A stretch of 64,000 nucleotides of DNA from Myxococcales bacterium (lineage in GTDB: Bacteria > Myxococcota_A > Polyangia > Polyangiales > Polyangiaceae). Every line of letters begins with the position of its first letter. The first letter of the stretch is position 1. Shown one piece after another: positions 18,134 to 27,200 of the stretch. A model generated the notes under the pieces. The model did not search any database, had not been told where the DNA came from, and worked only from the letters and a program-made list of their open reading frames with translations. The DNA is taken from NCBI GenBank assembly GCA_016703425.1, contig JADJCA010000008.1:186001-250000 (forward strand). Reading direction: 5' to 3'. Both the position numbers and the translations under genes were made by a program.

Positions 18134-18724
18134 ATGAAGAGATCCCTATCGCTAGCTTCGCTCGTGTCCTTGTTTGCGCTCGTGGCGTGTTCGGCCGGGA
18201 CGAGCGCGCCGGAAGACGGCGAAAGTGACGACGAGCTTCGTCGCGGCAAGGTGTGCGGCGGCTTCGCGGGCATCCAGTGCCCCGACGGACAGGTCTGCAA
18301 GCTCACGGCGCAGCATCCCGATGCGACAGGCCGTTGCGGAGCCCCCGGGCCGGGCGACGAGGGGGGCATCTGCGGAGGCATCGCGGGCTTCCAGTGCAAG
18401 GATGGCCTTCACTGCAAGATGACGCGCCGTCACCCCGATGCGTCGGGGAAGTGCATCCGGCCCCAGGCCGGAGAAGAAGGCGGCAGCTGCGGCGGCTTCG
18501 GCGACGTGCAGTGTCAGGCGGGCCTGGTGTGCGACGTTGACCAAGACCAGCCGAGCCCCCGCCCCATCATGGGCATGCCGATCCGTCGGCGCGACGCCGG
18601 CAGCGGACCGCCCCCGGGCGCCGTAGGTCTGCCGATGCCGCCCCCGTCGGGCACTTGCATCGTCGAAGAAGACAACGGCTCGGGCCCGCCGCCCGGCGCC
18701 CTCGGCATGCCGATCCATCCCTGA
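18134..18724 (+). CDS. Cys-rich lipoprotein with three CGGxxGxxC repeats
   Basis: The ATG at 18134 follows a GAGGAGA-like ribosome site and starts a signal peptide (SLASLVSLFALVAC) with lipobox Cys. An upstream in-frame ATG at 18084 would add 17 residues without improving the signal. Of its 196 residues, residues about 37-150 form three repeats with the pattern CGGxxGxQCxxGxxCxxxxxHPDAxGxC, the third drawn out by insertion. The C-terminus repeats GSGPPPGAxGxPM. Function is unknown; the pattern resembles Kazal-adjacent modules of myxobacterial secreted proteins. Confidence 0.82.
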   Translation: MKRSLSLASLVSLFALVACSAGTSAPEDGESDDELRRGKVCGGFAGIQCPDGQVCKLTAQHPDATGRCGAPGPGDEGGICGGIAGFQCKDGLHCKMTRRHPDASGKCIRPQAGEEGGSCGGFGDVQCQAGLVCDVDQDQPSPRPIMGMPIRRRDAGSGPPPGAVGLPMPPPSGTCIVEEDNGSGPPPGALGMPIHP

Positions 18725-18868
18725 GCCACGCAAGGAGGGCTCGGCGCGCGCGGCAGACCCTGCTCTGGCCGCTCAGGGGCCCACGGGCTGCGCGATCCAT
18801 GGCCCGACCGATTGGGGTTCGAGCGTTCGCGCGTCTAGCCGCGGCACGAGGGCTGCAGTTCGCTGCGC

Positions 18869-20188
18869 ATGGTCTTGGACGGACGCGTGACGCGAGCCTT
18901 GTTGGCGCTCTCCCTGACGACCTTCCTCGCCTGCAGTGGCAACGCCGCCGACGAGGAAGGCGAAGACACCGGCAGCGACGAGGGCGCGCTCGGCTCCTTG
19001 CCCAACACGGTCTTTTACTCGGCGTCGCGAACGCACTCGCCGATCGCGCCGAGCGTGGCGGCCCGCCTTCGCTCGGTCCTGCGCGACGGGCAACGCGGCG
19101 ACGCGTTCTCCAAGATCGGCGACTCGCAGACCGTGAGCTCCCTCTTCATGCACTGCCTCACGAGGCCCGTGGAGCTCGGCGTTGACGCGCCCATCGGCGG
19201 CGAGACGCTGCCCATGACGCTCGCCGCCCTCTTGGGTCAACACCGCGGTGCGCGCTCGTTTGGTCGCACGAGCCTCGCGGCCAAGGTGGGCGCCATGGCG
19301 AGCTTCGCGCTCGGCGGGCCCCTCGACAGCGAGGTCGCCCAAAACCGCCCCGCCTTCGCGGTGGTGATGTACGGCTCCAACGACATCCAGGGCGCGCCGA
19401 GCGGCGGCATCGAGACGTACGCGAAGGAGATGCTCCGCATCACCGACTCGCTCATCGCCCAAGGCGTCGTTCCCATCTTGTCATCGCCGCCGCCGAGGCC
19501 CCTGCGAAGCTACGACGTGGCCGCCTTCGGGCCCGCCGGCGCCGACGTCTGGGTGCCTCGCTACTCCGCCGTGGTGCGAGGCATCGCCCAGGCGCGCCAA
19601 GTGCCCTTCGTCGATCTCGAGCGCGAGCTTCGCAAGCTCGACGGCCTCGGCATCGGTCCCGACCAACTCCACCTAAACGCCTCTCCCCGCGGCGCGTGCC
19701 GCTTCGACGACGACGGCCTGCGATTCGGAATGAACGTGAGAAATCTGGTCACGCTCCATGCGCTCCACCGGGCCCGCGCGGCGACGCTCGGCAAAGCCGC
19801 CGACGCCGAGGCGCCTCGCATCGAAGGACAAGGAACGCCCGACGACCCCTTCTTGCCGCCCGAGGTGCCGTTCACCGATCTGCGCGCCCTCGGCGAGAGC
19901 CACACGGAAGCCACCAACGCGAGCGCCGACGCGTCGTGCGCGGGACAGCCCACGCGCTTCGTCTACCGCTTCCGAACAAGCGCCACGGAGTCGATCCGCG
20001 TCGGGTTCTTCGAAAACGGCCCGCGAGCAGCACGCCTCTTTGTGCGCGAACCAGGCGGCGCCTGTCGGAGCGTCGAGCGACGGGAAGGCACCCTGCCGAT
20101 GAGCGCCGGCGATCACGAGCTCGTGGTGACGTCGGCGGCGGCGGGCAACGCCGAGTACCTGCTGACCGTCACCCCCGAGCGTCGCTGA
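18869..20188 (+). CDS. SGNH/GDSL-family hydrolase lipoprotein
   Basis: A 439-residue protein with signal peptide and lipobox (LTTFLAC, Cys22). The SGNH hydrolase blocks are readable: nucleophile Ser86 in KIGDSQTVSS, oxyanion GxND in VVMYGSNDIQ, and the catalytic Asp-His pair in GIGPDQLHLN. A C-terminal beta domain of about 100 residues (TRFVYRFRTSATESIRVGFF) is probably a binding or pre-peptidase-like module. Members hydrolyse esters, including O-acetyl groups on glycans. It converges with an SGNH/MBOAT acyl-transfer operon at 20223-22799, suggesting that group removal and addition on envelope polysaccharide are encoded side by side. Confidence 0.88.
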   Translation: MVLDGRVTRALLALSLTTFLACSGNAADEEGEDTGSDEGALGSLPNTVFYSASRTHSPIAPSVAARLRSVLRDGQRGDAFSKIGDSQTVSSLFMHCLTRPVELGVDAPIGGETLPMTLAALLGQHRGARSFGRTSLAAKVGAMASFALGGPLDSEVAQNRPAFAVVMYGSNDIQGAPSGGIETYAKEMLRITDSLIAQGVVPILSSPPPRPLRSYDVAAFGPAGADVWVPRYSAVVRGIAQARQVPFVDLERELRKLDGLGIGPDQLHLNASPRGACRFDDDGLRFGMNVRNLVTLHALHRARAATLGKAADAEAPRIEGQGTPDDPFLPPEVPFTDLRALGESHTEATNASADASCAGQPTRFVYRFRTSATESIRVGFFENGPRAARLFVREPGGACRSVERREGTLPMSAGDHELVVTSAAAGNAEYLLTVTPERR

Positions 20189-20222
20189 CGATCGCGAGCG
20201 GAGCGGAGCGAACCGGCCGCCC

Positions 20223-21632
20223 TTAGAATTGGAAGTAGATGAACTCGGCCTGCGAAGCGCCAAAGGCGAGGAGTACCACGCCGGCGACGGCGTAGATGAG
20301 CACGCTCGCGCCGCGCGGCCGCAGCGCAAGGATGCGCTCCTTGAACTGTGACAGCGCCACGTAGGCGATGGTCGCCGCCGGGATAGCGAAGAGGGCGAAG
20401 GACGGCACGAGCTCGCGCGTCTTCGGCGCGACGATGCCGTGGATCACGTCGAGGGCGATGCCGAAGTCCGGCGCGCGAAAGAAGATGCGCGTGAACGTGA
20501 TGAGGTGGAACACGATGAGCGCCCGCACGAGGCGCTCTCCGAAGCCCATATCAGAGCGCCTCTTCTGCTTCTTGCCGCGGAGCTCGAAGTACGCGCGCTC
20601 CGTCAGCAGGAAGATGCCGTGGAGCGCGCCCCACGCGACGAAGGTCCAGTTGGCGCCGTGCCAGAGGCCCCCGAGGAGCATCGTCAGAAACAGGTTGCGG
20701 TACGTGGCGAACTTGGAGCCGTGGTTGCCGCCGAGGGGAATGTACAGGTAGTCGCGCAGCCATCGAGACAGCGTCATGTGCCAGCGACGCCAGAACTCGC
20801 TCATGCTGACGGCCTTGTAGGGCTGGTTGAAATTCAGCGGCAGCTCGTAGCCGACGATCTTGGCGCAGCCACGCGCGATGTCGCTGTAGGCCGAGAAGTC
20901 GAAGTAGACCTGCATCGAGTAGCCGTACACGGCGACCAGACACATGAAGCGGTTGTGCTCCAAGGGCCGCGCGAAGACTTGCTCCACGAAGGGCGCGAAG
21001 TTGTCGGCGAAGAGGGTCTTTTTGATGAAGCCGTGGCCGATGAGCGTCAGGCCTTCGCCAAACTTCTCTTCCTCGATGAGGCGGGGCTTGGGAATTTGAT
21101 GGAGGAGCTCGCTGGCGCGGACGATGGGCCCCGCGATGAGCTTCGGAAAGAACATCAAGAAGCTGAGGTACTGGAAGAAGTTCCGCTTCGGCTGGAGCTC
21201 ACCACGGTAGACGTCGATGCCGTAGCTGATCGTCTCGAAGGTGTAGAACGAGATGCCAAGCGGCAAGACGATGTCGAGGGCGGGAGGCTTCCACGGAGAG
21301 CCGAGCCAATGCGCCAAGCCGCCGGCGGTGCTGAGCGCCATCCCCGTGTATTTGAAGAACGCCAGCGAGCCCAAGCTGAAGACGAGGCTGAGGATCAGCC
21401 AAGGCTTGCGCGCGGCCCGCGTGGGCAAGCTGCCCATCTTGATGGCGACGCCGTAGTCGACGGCCGCCGTCGCGAGCAGGAGGAGAATGAAGGGCGGGCT
21501 CCAGCTCGCGTAGAAGAGGAAGCTCGCCCCCAAGATCCACGCGTTGCGCGCGATGCCGTGGACCGGCAGCAGGCGAAGGACGACGAGGAGCGGGATAAAA
21601 AACGCGAGGAAGGTGAGCGAGTTGAAGAGCAC
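20223..21632 (-). CDS. MBOAT-family O-acyltransferase (AlgI/DltB-like)
   Basis: A 469-residue multi-pass membrane protein starting at GTG 21632, three bases after the stop of the upstream SGNH gene. It has the family's conserved elements: LGISFYTFETISYGIDVYRG, GPIVRASELLHQ, MQVYFDFSAYSDIARG, NFNQPYKAVSMSEFWRRWH and the catalytic-His motif GGLWHGANW. About ten hydrophobic segments are visible. AlgI-type proteins pass acyl groups across the inner membrane for transfer to an exported glycan by an SGNH partner. The tight coupling to the neighbouring SGNH-like gene supports that role here. The glycan is unknown because no biosynthesis genes lie nearby. Confidence 0.95.
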   Translation of the reverse strand: MLFNSLTFLAFFIPLLVVLRLLPVHGIARNAWILGASFLFYASWSPPFILLLLATAAVDYGVAIKMGSLPTRAARKPWLILSLVFSLGSLAFFKYTGMALSTAGGLAHWLGSPWKPPALDIVLPLGISFYTFETISYGIDVYRGELQPKRNFFQYLSFLMFFPKLIAGPIVRASELLHQIPKPRLIEEEKFGEGLTLIGHGFIKKTLFADNFAPFVEQVFARPLEHNRFMCLVAVYGYSMQVYFDFSAYSDIARGCAKIVGYELPLNFNQPYKAVSMSEFWRRWHMTLSRWLRDYLYIPLGGNHGSKFATYRNLFLTMLLGGLWHGANWTFVAWGALHGIFLLTERAYFELRGKKQKRRSDMGFGERLVRALIVFHLITFTRIFFRAPDFGIALDVIHGIVAPKTRELVPSFALFAIPAATIAYVALSQFKERILALRPRGASVLIYAVAGVVLLAFGASQAEFIYFQF

Positions 21633-21635
21633 GAA

Positions 21636-22799
21636 TCACCGGCCCTTCGAGGGGCGCGCAAAGGCGGCCTTGATGCGCGGGTCGGCGGCCAGCGCAGCGC
21701 CGAGGAACTTCGAGTAGTCCTCGGCGGTCGCGCGGTGCATGTGCCCCGGGTCCCCGAAGTCTTTGTCGGAGCCGTAGCGGTCGATGTGGTTCCAGAAGAT
21801 GGCGCCCTCATCGGCGGCAATCTTCTGCAGCTGCTCGCGCCACGCGAGGTGCTTCTTTCCGTTGGCGAAGTGCTCGCGGTAATAGGGCGCCGCCGGCACC
21901 TCCACCAGCACGACAACGACGCCCCACTCACGCGCCGCCGACAAGAAGCTCCGCGCGAAAGACGCGTGCCACTGGCTCACGGTGAGCTTCTGGTACTCGC
22001 CGGCGTAGTGCACCGCGTGGCGCTGGTAGAAGCGGTATTCCCAATCGGCGACGACGCGGAAGGGCTCGTAGCCGTCGCCCTCGGGCTCGTAGACGCGGGG
22101 CCGCGGAGACTCGCGCTCGTAGAGGCCGAGCCGCTTCTGGAGCTTCGCGAGCCGCTTGCCGAGGCCCTCGGTCTTGTCTTCCACCTTGAGCAGCACCGGC
22201 GGCCGGTGCCGATAGGGCGGAAAGACATTCATAAGCCCCACGTCGAGCACGAGCTCGAAGGGCGCCCCCGCCTCAAAGAGTGTCGGAATGTCGCGGCGCT
22301 CGAGCTGCTCGAGCCGATTGGCCTTCCGCGTCGCGTCGAACATCAACGGATCGACGGCCCACACCACGAGCCGCGGCGACGGATTCATGCGGAGAAGGCC
22401 GCTCCGGCCAAAACTTGCATGATGCAATGAATCGGTTCCATCGACGGAGAAGTTGTACCCTCTCACCTCGCCGAAGCCCGCGGCCTCGAGGCTCGCTGAA
22501 ATCAGACGCGGTGACACGCCGGCGCGAGGTCGCGAATTGCCAAGGATCGCGAAGCCAATGGGCTTCTTCCCTTCGCCCTCCGTCGCCTCTTCGAGCGCTT
22601 CCCACGCAGGGCTGCGCACCGTCCCAACCCGGGCCAGCGGCAAGGCGAACAGTGAGAAGGCCACCAGCAGCAACAGGACGCGGCCAAGAAGCCACGAGGC
22701 CCGCGCGTCGCGCGGCGGTTCGTCGCGCGGAGGTCCGTTGCCGGCATCCCGAGCCGGACCGCTGGGCGACGGCGACGTGGGGCGAGTGGCTTCTTCCAT
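21636..22799 (-). CDS. Membrane-anchored SGNH-like protein, partner of the MBOAT acyltransferase
   Basis: The ATG at 22799 starts a 387-residue protein with a Pro/Arg-rich cytoplasmic lead of about 35 residues, one transmembrane segment (LLGRVLLLLVAFSLFALPLARVG) and an extracytoplasmic domain. It shows a GNS block-I variant (FAILGNSRPRAGV), VVWAVDPLMFD, and a C-terminal Asp-His pair in GDPGHMHRA. This matches the arrangement of AlgX/DltD-like SGNH acyltransferases that pair with MBOAT proteins. The stop is three bases before the MBOAT start, implying translational coupling. Which hydroxyl it acylates cannot be told from sequence. Confidence 0.85.
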   Translation of the reverse strand: MEEATRPTSPSPSGPARDAGNGPPRDEPPRDARASWLLGRVLLLLVAFSLFALPLARVGTVRSPAWEALEEATEGEGKKPIGFAILGNSRPRAGVSPRLISASLEAAGFGEVRGYNFSVDGTDSLHHASFGRSGLLRMNPSPRLVVWAVDPLMFDATRKANRLEQLERRDIPTLFEAGAPFELVLDVGLMNVFPPYRHRPPVLLKVEDKTEGLGKRLAKLQKRLGLYERESPRPRVYEPEGDGYEPFRVVADWEYRFYQRHAVHYAGEYQKLTVSQWHASFARSFLSAAREWGVVVVLVEVPAAPYYREHFANGKKHLAWREQLQKIAADEGAIFWNHIDRYGSDKDFGDPGHMHRATAEDYSKFLGAALAADPRIKAAFARPSKGR

Positions 22800-22948
22800 G
22801 CGTCGCGAGCTCTGCCCCGTTGGCGGAGTGAGTGCTGTATCAAAAAATGACGCTGAGGTCGCCCCGAACCCCCGTCCGCGGTAGCGCAACGGAACGTCCC
22901 CGAGGCCGGCGTCTGGCGCTCGGGGCCAACCTGCGCTAATTCCCAACG

Positions 22949-23719
22949 ATGCGTTCTGCCTCGCTTCTATCGCTTTTGTCCGTGGCCGGATTCCTTGCCT
23001 GCTCTACCAGCTCCAACCGCTTCGCCTCGAACGACGCGGGAAGCGACGCGACCTCGGTGACCGGCGCCACCACCACCAAGAAGGACGGCGGCACCACGGA
23101 AGAGACCGACTCAGGCAAGAAGCCCAAGGACTCGGGCGCGCCCCCCGTCACGGCGTGCGCTCCCGGCGACGTCTCGAGCTTCACGCCCACCTGGAAGGCG
23201 CCGGCGGTCCTTCACGCGGGCGCCTGCGCGCCGACGCAGATCACGACGCTCATCGACTGCTTCTTCAACGCGAGCGCCAGCCAAACGACCTGCGACGCCT
23301 TCCAAAAGGCGGCCGCGAACCAGTCCTGCATCAAGTGTGCGGCGACGGCCGATTCCGCCCCGGCCCTTGGCCCGATGGTCGTCTCCGCCGACAGCCTCGT
23401 CACATTGAACATCGCCGGCTGCATCGCCCGCACCGCCAACCAGATGACGGCCACCGGGTGCGGCGCCAAAGTGCAGGCCCTCGGTCAGTGCACCGACGAA
23501 GCGTGCAACGCCAACTGCCCCGTCCCCGACGGCGACGACCAGGCGCTTCAGGATCGCAACCAGTGCCAGACCGACGCCGAAAGCTCGGCGTGCCAGAGCT
23601 TCGCCACCGACGCGCAATGCGCCGACGCGCTCCTTCAAGGAGCCGCCGCGCCCTGCAACGCGGGCTCGACGTTCGAAGATCTCGCGAGCGCGCTGACGAC
23701 GCTCTTCTGCGGAAACTGA
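22949..23719 (+). CDS. Cys-containing lipoprotein, function unknown
   Basis: The 256-residue product has a signal peptide with lipobox (LLSVAGFLAC) followed by a Lys/Thr/Asp-rich linker of about 45 residues. The remaining domain has about 14 Cys spaced through an Ala-rich helical region (ITTLIDCFFNASASQTTCDAF, SLVTLNIAGC). This kind of Cys-rich helical domain recurs in Polyangia lipoproteins. It diverges from the SGNH gene with 149 bp between starts. Confidence 0.82.
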   Translation: MRSASLLSLLSVAGFLACSTSSNRFASNDAGSDATSVTGATTTKKDGGTTEETDSGKKPKDSGAPPVTACAPGDVSSFTPTWKAPAVLHAGACAPTQITTLIDCFFNASASQTTCDAFQKAAANQSCIKCAATADSAPALGPMVVSADSLVTLNIAGCIARTANQMTATGCGAKVQALGQCTDEACNANCPVPDGDDQALQDRNQCQTDAESSACQSFATDAQCADALLQGAAAPCNAGSTFEDLASALTTLFCGN

Positions 23720-23766
23720 CGACCGCTCGGCACGACCCCGTCGAGCGCGGCGGGGCGCTCGCCGCC

Positions 23767-24120
23767 TCAGCCTGAAGGACGCGTCGTCGGCATGCCGACG
23801 TCGGAGCGGCGAAACTCGCGAGCTTCTGAAATGTCCCAGCCGTCGGGCAAGAGAATGCTCCCGTCTTTCACGCGCTCGTGTTGCGACGGGCTGATCTCGG
23901 CCACGAGGCTCCGATAAGGGAAGTGCTCGCTCGGCGGGAAGTTGAAGAACTCGATCTGCCCTTCGTCGGGCGCGGCCTGGTTGACCTCGAGGAGCTTGAT
24001 GGGTTCGTCGTCGGACGCGTCGGCGGCTGTCACGATCCAATAGATGCGCCGGAGTCGCGGCTCACCGCGGAAGTGACGCGCGATGAGCTCGCGCGCGGCT
24101 TCTTCCTTCGAACGCGACAT
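23767..24120 (-). CDS. Small soluble protein of unknown function
   Basis: A 117-residue protein with no signal peptide, an N-terminal helical segment (KEEAARELIARHFRG) and a beta-rich centre (RRIYWIVTAADASDDEPIKLLEVNQ, GQIEFFNFPPSEHFPY). Amino-acid composition is normal and it is well separated from neighbours, so it looks genuine. No family is recognised. Confidence 0.78.
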   Translation of the reverse strand: MSRSKEEAARELIARHFRGEPRLRRIYWIVTAADASDDEPIKLLEVNQAAPDEGQIEFFNFPPSEHFPYRSLVAEISPSQHERVKDGSILLPDGWDISEAREFRRSDVGMPTTRPSG

Positions 24121-24294
24121 TCCACCAGCCTATGCGCCGCCGAATGCCTTGTGAACAGAATGACGAGACTGAACGGACGTCGCGCCCCGGAGCTCCCCCG
24201 CAGAGGCCATCTTGTGAGCGATGGCGGCTGCGAAAGGTAGACCAAGAAGGCCGCTCGTACGTCGTTGAACGGGGCTACCCTGCGGCCGCTCCTC

Positions 24295-27200
24295 ATGCGC
24301 AAGAACACGACGCGAACTCCTAAACGAGCTTTCGGGATCTTCACCCTGGCCGCCGTCACGGCGCTCTTGGCCTCCGGTTGCCCAGGCGAGCTGCCGCCGC
24401 CGGCGAGCCCCGCCAATGCCCAAAAGGCCCGGCCGAAGGAGCCGGTTGTTTGGCGAACCTCCAAGTCGGGGCTCGGGTTTCGCCTGAGCGATGCGAAGCC
24501 CGAGGAGGAAGCTCAACCGTCGGCGGCCAACGTGACGATGCTCGCCGAGGCCGACGCGAAGCGGCTCTTGGCGCGCCTCCCGGCCATGGAGTCCGACCCG
24601 TCCGACGAGAAGGACTTCGCGCTGCGCGAGCGCTCTCGCCCGGCGCCGCGGCCTGGCAAGACCGTTGACCTCCCCTTCCCGCCGACCGGCAGCGGCGCAC
24701 CGCCGGCCGTCGCGGCGGCGCCGGGCCCGCTGACGATATCGCGACGCGCCCCCGAAGGAGAGCTCGACCTCGCGCCGAGCCTCAGCGTCTCTTTCTCGAA
24801 GCCGATGGTCGCCATAACGTCGCACGACGAGCTCGCGAAGGTCGCGCCTCCTGTCACGCTGTTGCCCGAACCGCCGGGCAAGTGGCGGTGGCTCGGAACG
24901 CAGACGGTCGTCTTCGATCCGGCGCGCGAACGGTTTCCGATGTCGACCGACTACAAGGTGGAGATCAAAGCCGGGACACGCTCGACCGACGGCTCCACGC
25001 TGACGCGACCGGAGGTCTGGACCTTCACGACGCCTGCCGTCGCGCTGCGCGGGCACGCGCCGAGCGGAGGCTCCGTCGAGCTGGAGCCGAAGATCTTTGC
25101 CGGCTTCAACCAAGGCATCGATCCGCAGTCGATCCTCGCGGCCATGGAGGTTCGCGCCGGCAAAGACCGCGTGCCCGTCACGTTGCTCACCGGCGAAGAC
25201 GTCGAGGCGAACGCGCAGCTTCGCGCGCTCGCCAAGCGGCACGAGAGCAAGGCCGGCGAGCCGCAACGCTTCATCGCCTTCAAACCCGTGCGGCCTCTGC
25301 CCAAGGCGACCCACATCGAGGTGCGCTTCCCCGAAGGCACGCCTTCGGCGGAAGGGCCCAAGCGCACGACACGCGCCCAGAGCTTCGGGTTTTCGACCTA
25401 CGGTCCGATGGCGCTCTCGAATCACCACTGCAGTTGGAACGACGTCTGTCCGCCGCTCACGCCGTTCATCCTCGACTTCTCGAACGCCATCGACACGGCG
25501 GCCTTCGACAAGAACCTCGTGACGGTCTCGCCTCCCCTCGTGGGTATGAAGGTCGACGTTTCAGGCTCGCGCCTCACGGTCTCGGGACGTAGCAAGGGGC
25601 GGACGAAGTACACCGTCACGGTGGCCGCGGCGCTCAAGGACCGCTTCGGCCAGTCGCTCGAGCGCGACGCCACCGCGGCCTTCGAGGTCGGTAGCGCAAG
25701 GCCGCTCCTCTTCCGCGAAGACTCGCCGCAGATCGTGCTCGACCCCATCGAGCTCAATGCCGCCGGCGGACCGAAGCTCTCGGTCTTCTCGGTGAACCGC
25801 GATGCGCTGCGCGTGAAGCTCTTCAAGGTGCGCCCCGAAGACTGGGGCCGCTACCTCAAGTTCCGCCAATCGTGGGACTACGACGGCAAAGAGATCGCGC
25901 CGCCCGGCACCCTCGTGCAAAACGAGGTCGTGCGCCCGAAGCGCGCGCCCGACGAGCTCGTCGAGACGTCGATCCCGCTCAAGGCCGCGCTCACCGGCGG
26001 CTTCGGGCAGGTCATCGCCCTCGTCGAACCGACGGTGTCGACGAAGGACGACCGCCAGTGGATCCGCCAGTGGATCCAGGTGACGGCCATCGGCCTCGAC
26101 GTCTTCGCCGACAACCAGAAGGGTTACGGTTGGGCGTCGGCGCTGGCCAACGGAGCGCCACTCGAGGGCATCGAGCTGTCGCTCTTGCCGGCACCTGGCC
26201 TCGTCAAGACGGAGCGCGACGGCGTCGCTCGCTTCGACTTGGGCGACTCGAAGTCGGGCGAGGTCGTCGTCGCAAGAAAGGGGTCCGATGTCGCCATGCT
26301 CACGGACCGCTACGACGCGGACCTGAGCCTCACGCGGCGCGCGCTCTCCGACTCGATTCGCTTTTTCACCTACGACGATCGCCGCATGTACAAGCCCGGC
26401 GAAGAGGTTCACGTCAAAGGCTGGGTGCGGCTACAGAAGAACGAGATCGGAGGCGATTTGGCCGCCGCCGGCGCCAAGTCGTTGTCGTTCAAGGCCAACG
26501 ATCCGCGCGGCAGCAAGATCACAGAGGGCAAAGCCGTCATTGACGAGAGCGGAGGCTTTGACTTCGCCTTCAAGCTCGCCAAGGACGCAAATCTCGGTAC
26601 CGGTCGAGTCGAGCTTCGCCTCGACAATGGCCACTACGGGTCGCACGCGTTTCAAGTGCAGGAGTTCCGGCGGCCCGAGTTCGAGGTCGGCGTCTCCGTC
26701 GCCGGCGGACCGCACCTCGTCGGCGAGCACGCCGTCGCGACGGTGGCAGCCCGCTACTTCGCCGGCGGCGGCCTGCCCGCCGCCGAGACACGATGGCTCG
26801 TGAAGGGGCAAGCGGCGCGCTTCACGCCGCCGAACTTGTCGAACTTCTCCTTCGGCAAGCCCCCGGAGCCGTGGTGGCGTTGGCGCAGCGCGCCGGACGC
26901 GGGCGACAAGAACCAAGAGACCTGGACAGCCCGCACCAGCGCCGCCGGCGAGCATCGACTGCGCATCGACTTCGACGCCGTCGAGCCGCCGTACCCGATG
27001 AACATCGAGCTCCAGGCCACGGTCACCGACGTGAACCGTCAAGAGTGGACGGCGCGCGGGAACCTGCTCGTTCATCCCGCCGATCTGACGGCAGGCCTTC
27101 GCAGCGAGAAGGGCTTCGTCCGCGCCGGCGAGGCTATGCCCATCGACGTCGTCGTCAGCGACCTCGACGGCACCCTCGTGGCCGGAAGCCGCGTCACGGT

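Noticed and set aside
20439..22430. Long plus-strand open frame of 663 codons across the MBOAT/SGNH genes
   Set aside because: Arg/Glu/Val-rich composition typical of the antisense of high-GC genes; the minus-strand genes have clear family motifs and membrane segments.
24130..25428. Minus-strand frame of 432 codons opposite the macroglobulin gene
   Set aside because: Arg-rich shadow of a well-supported coding sequence.
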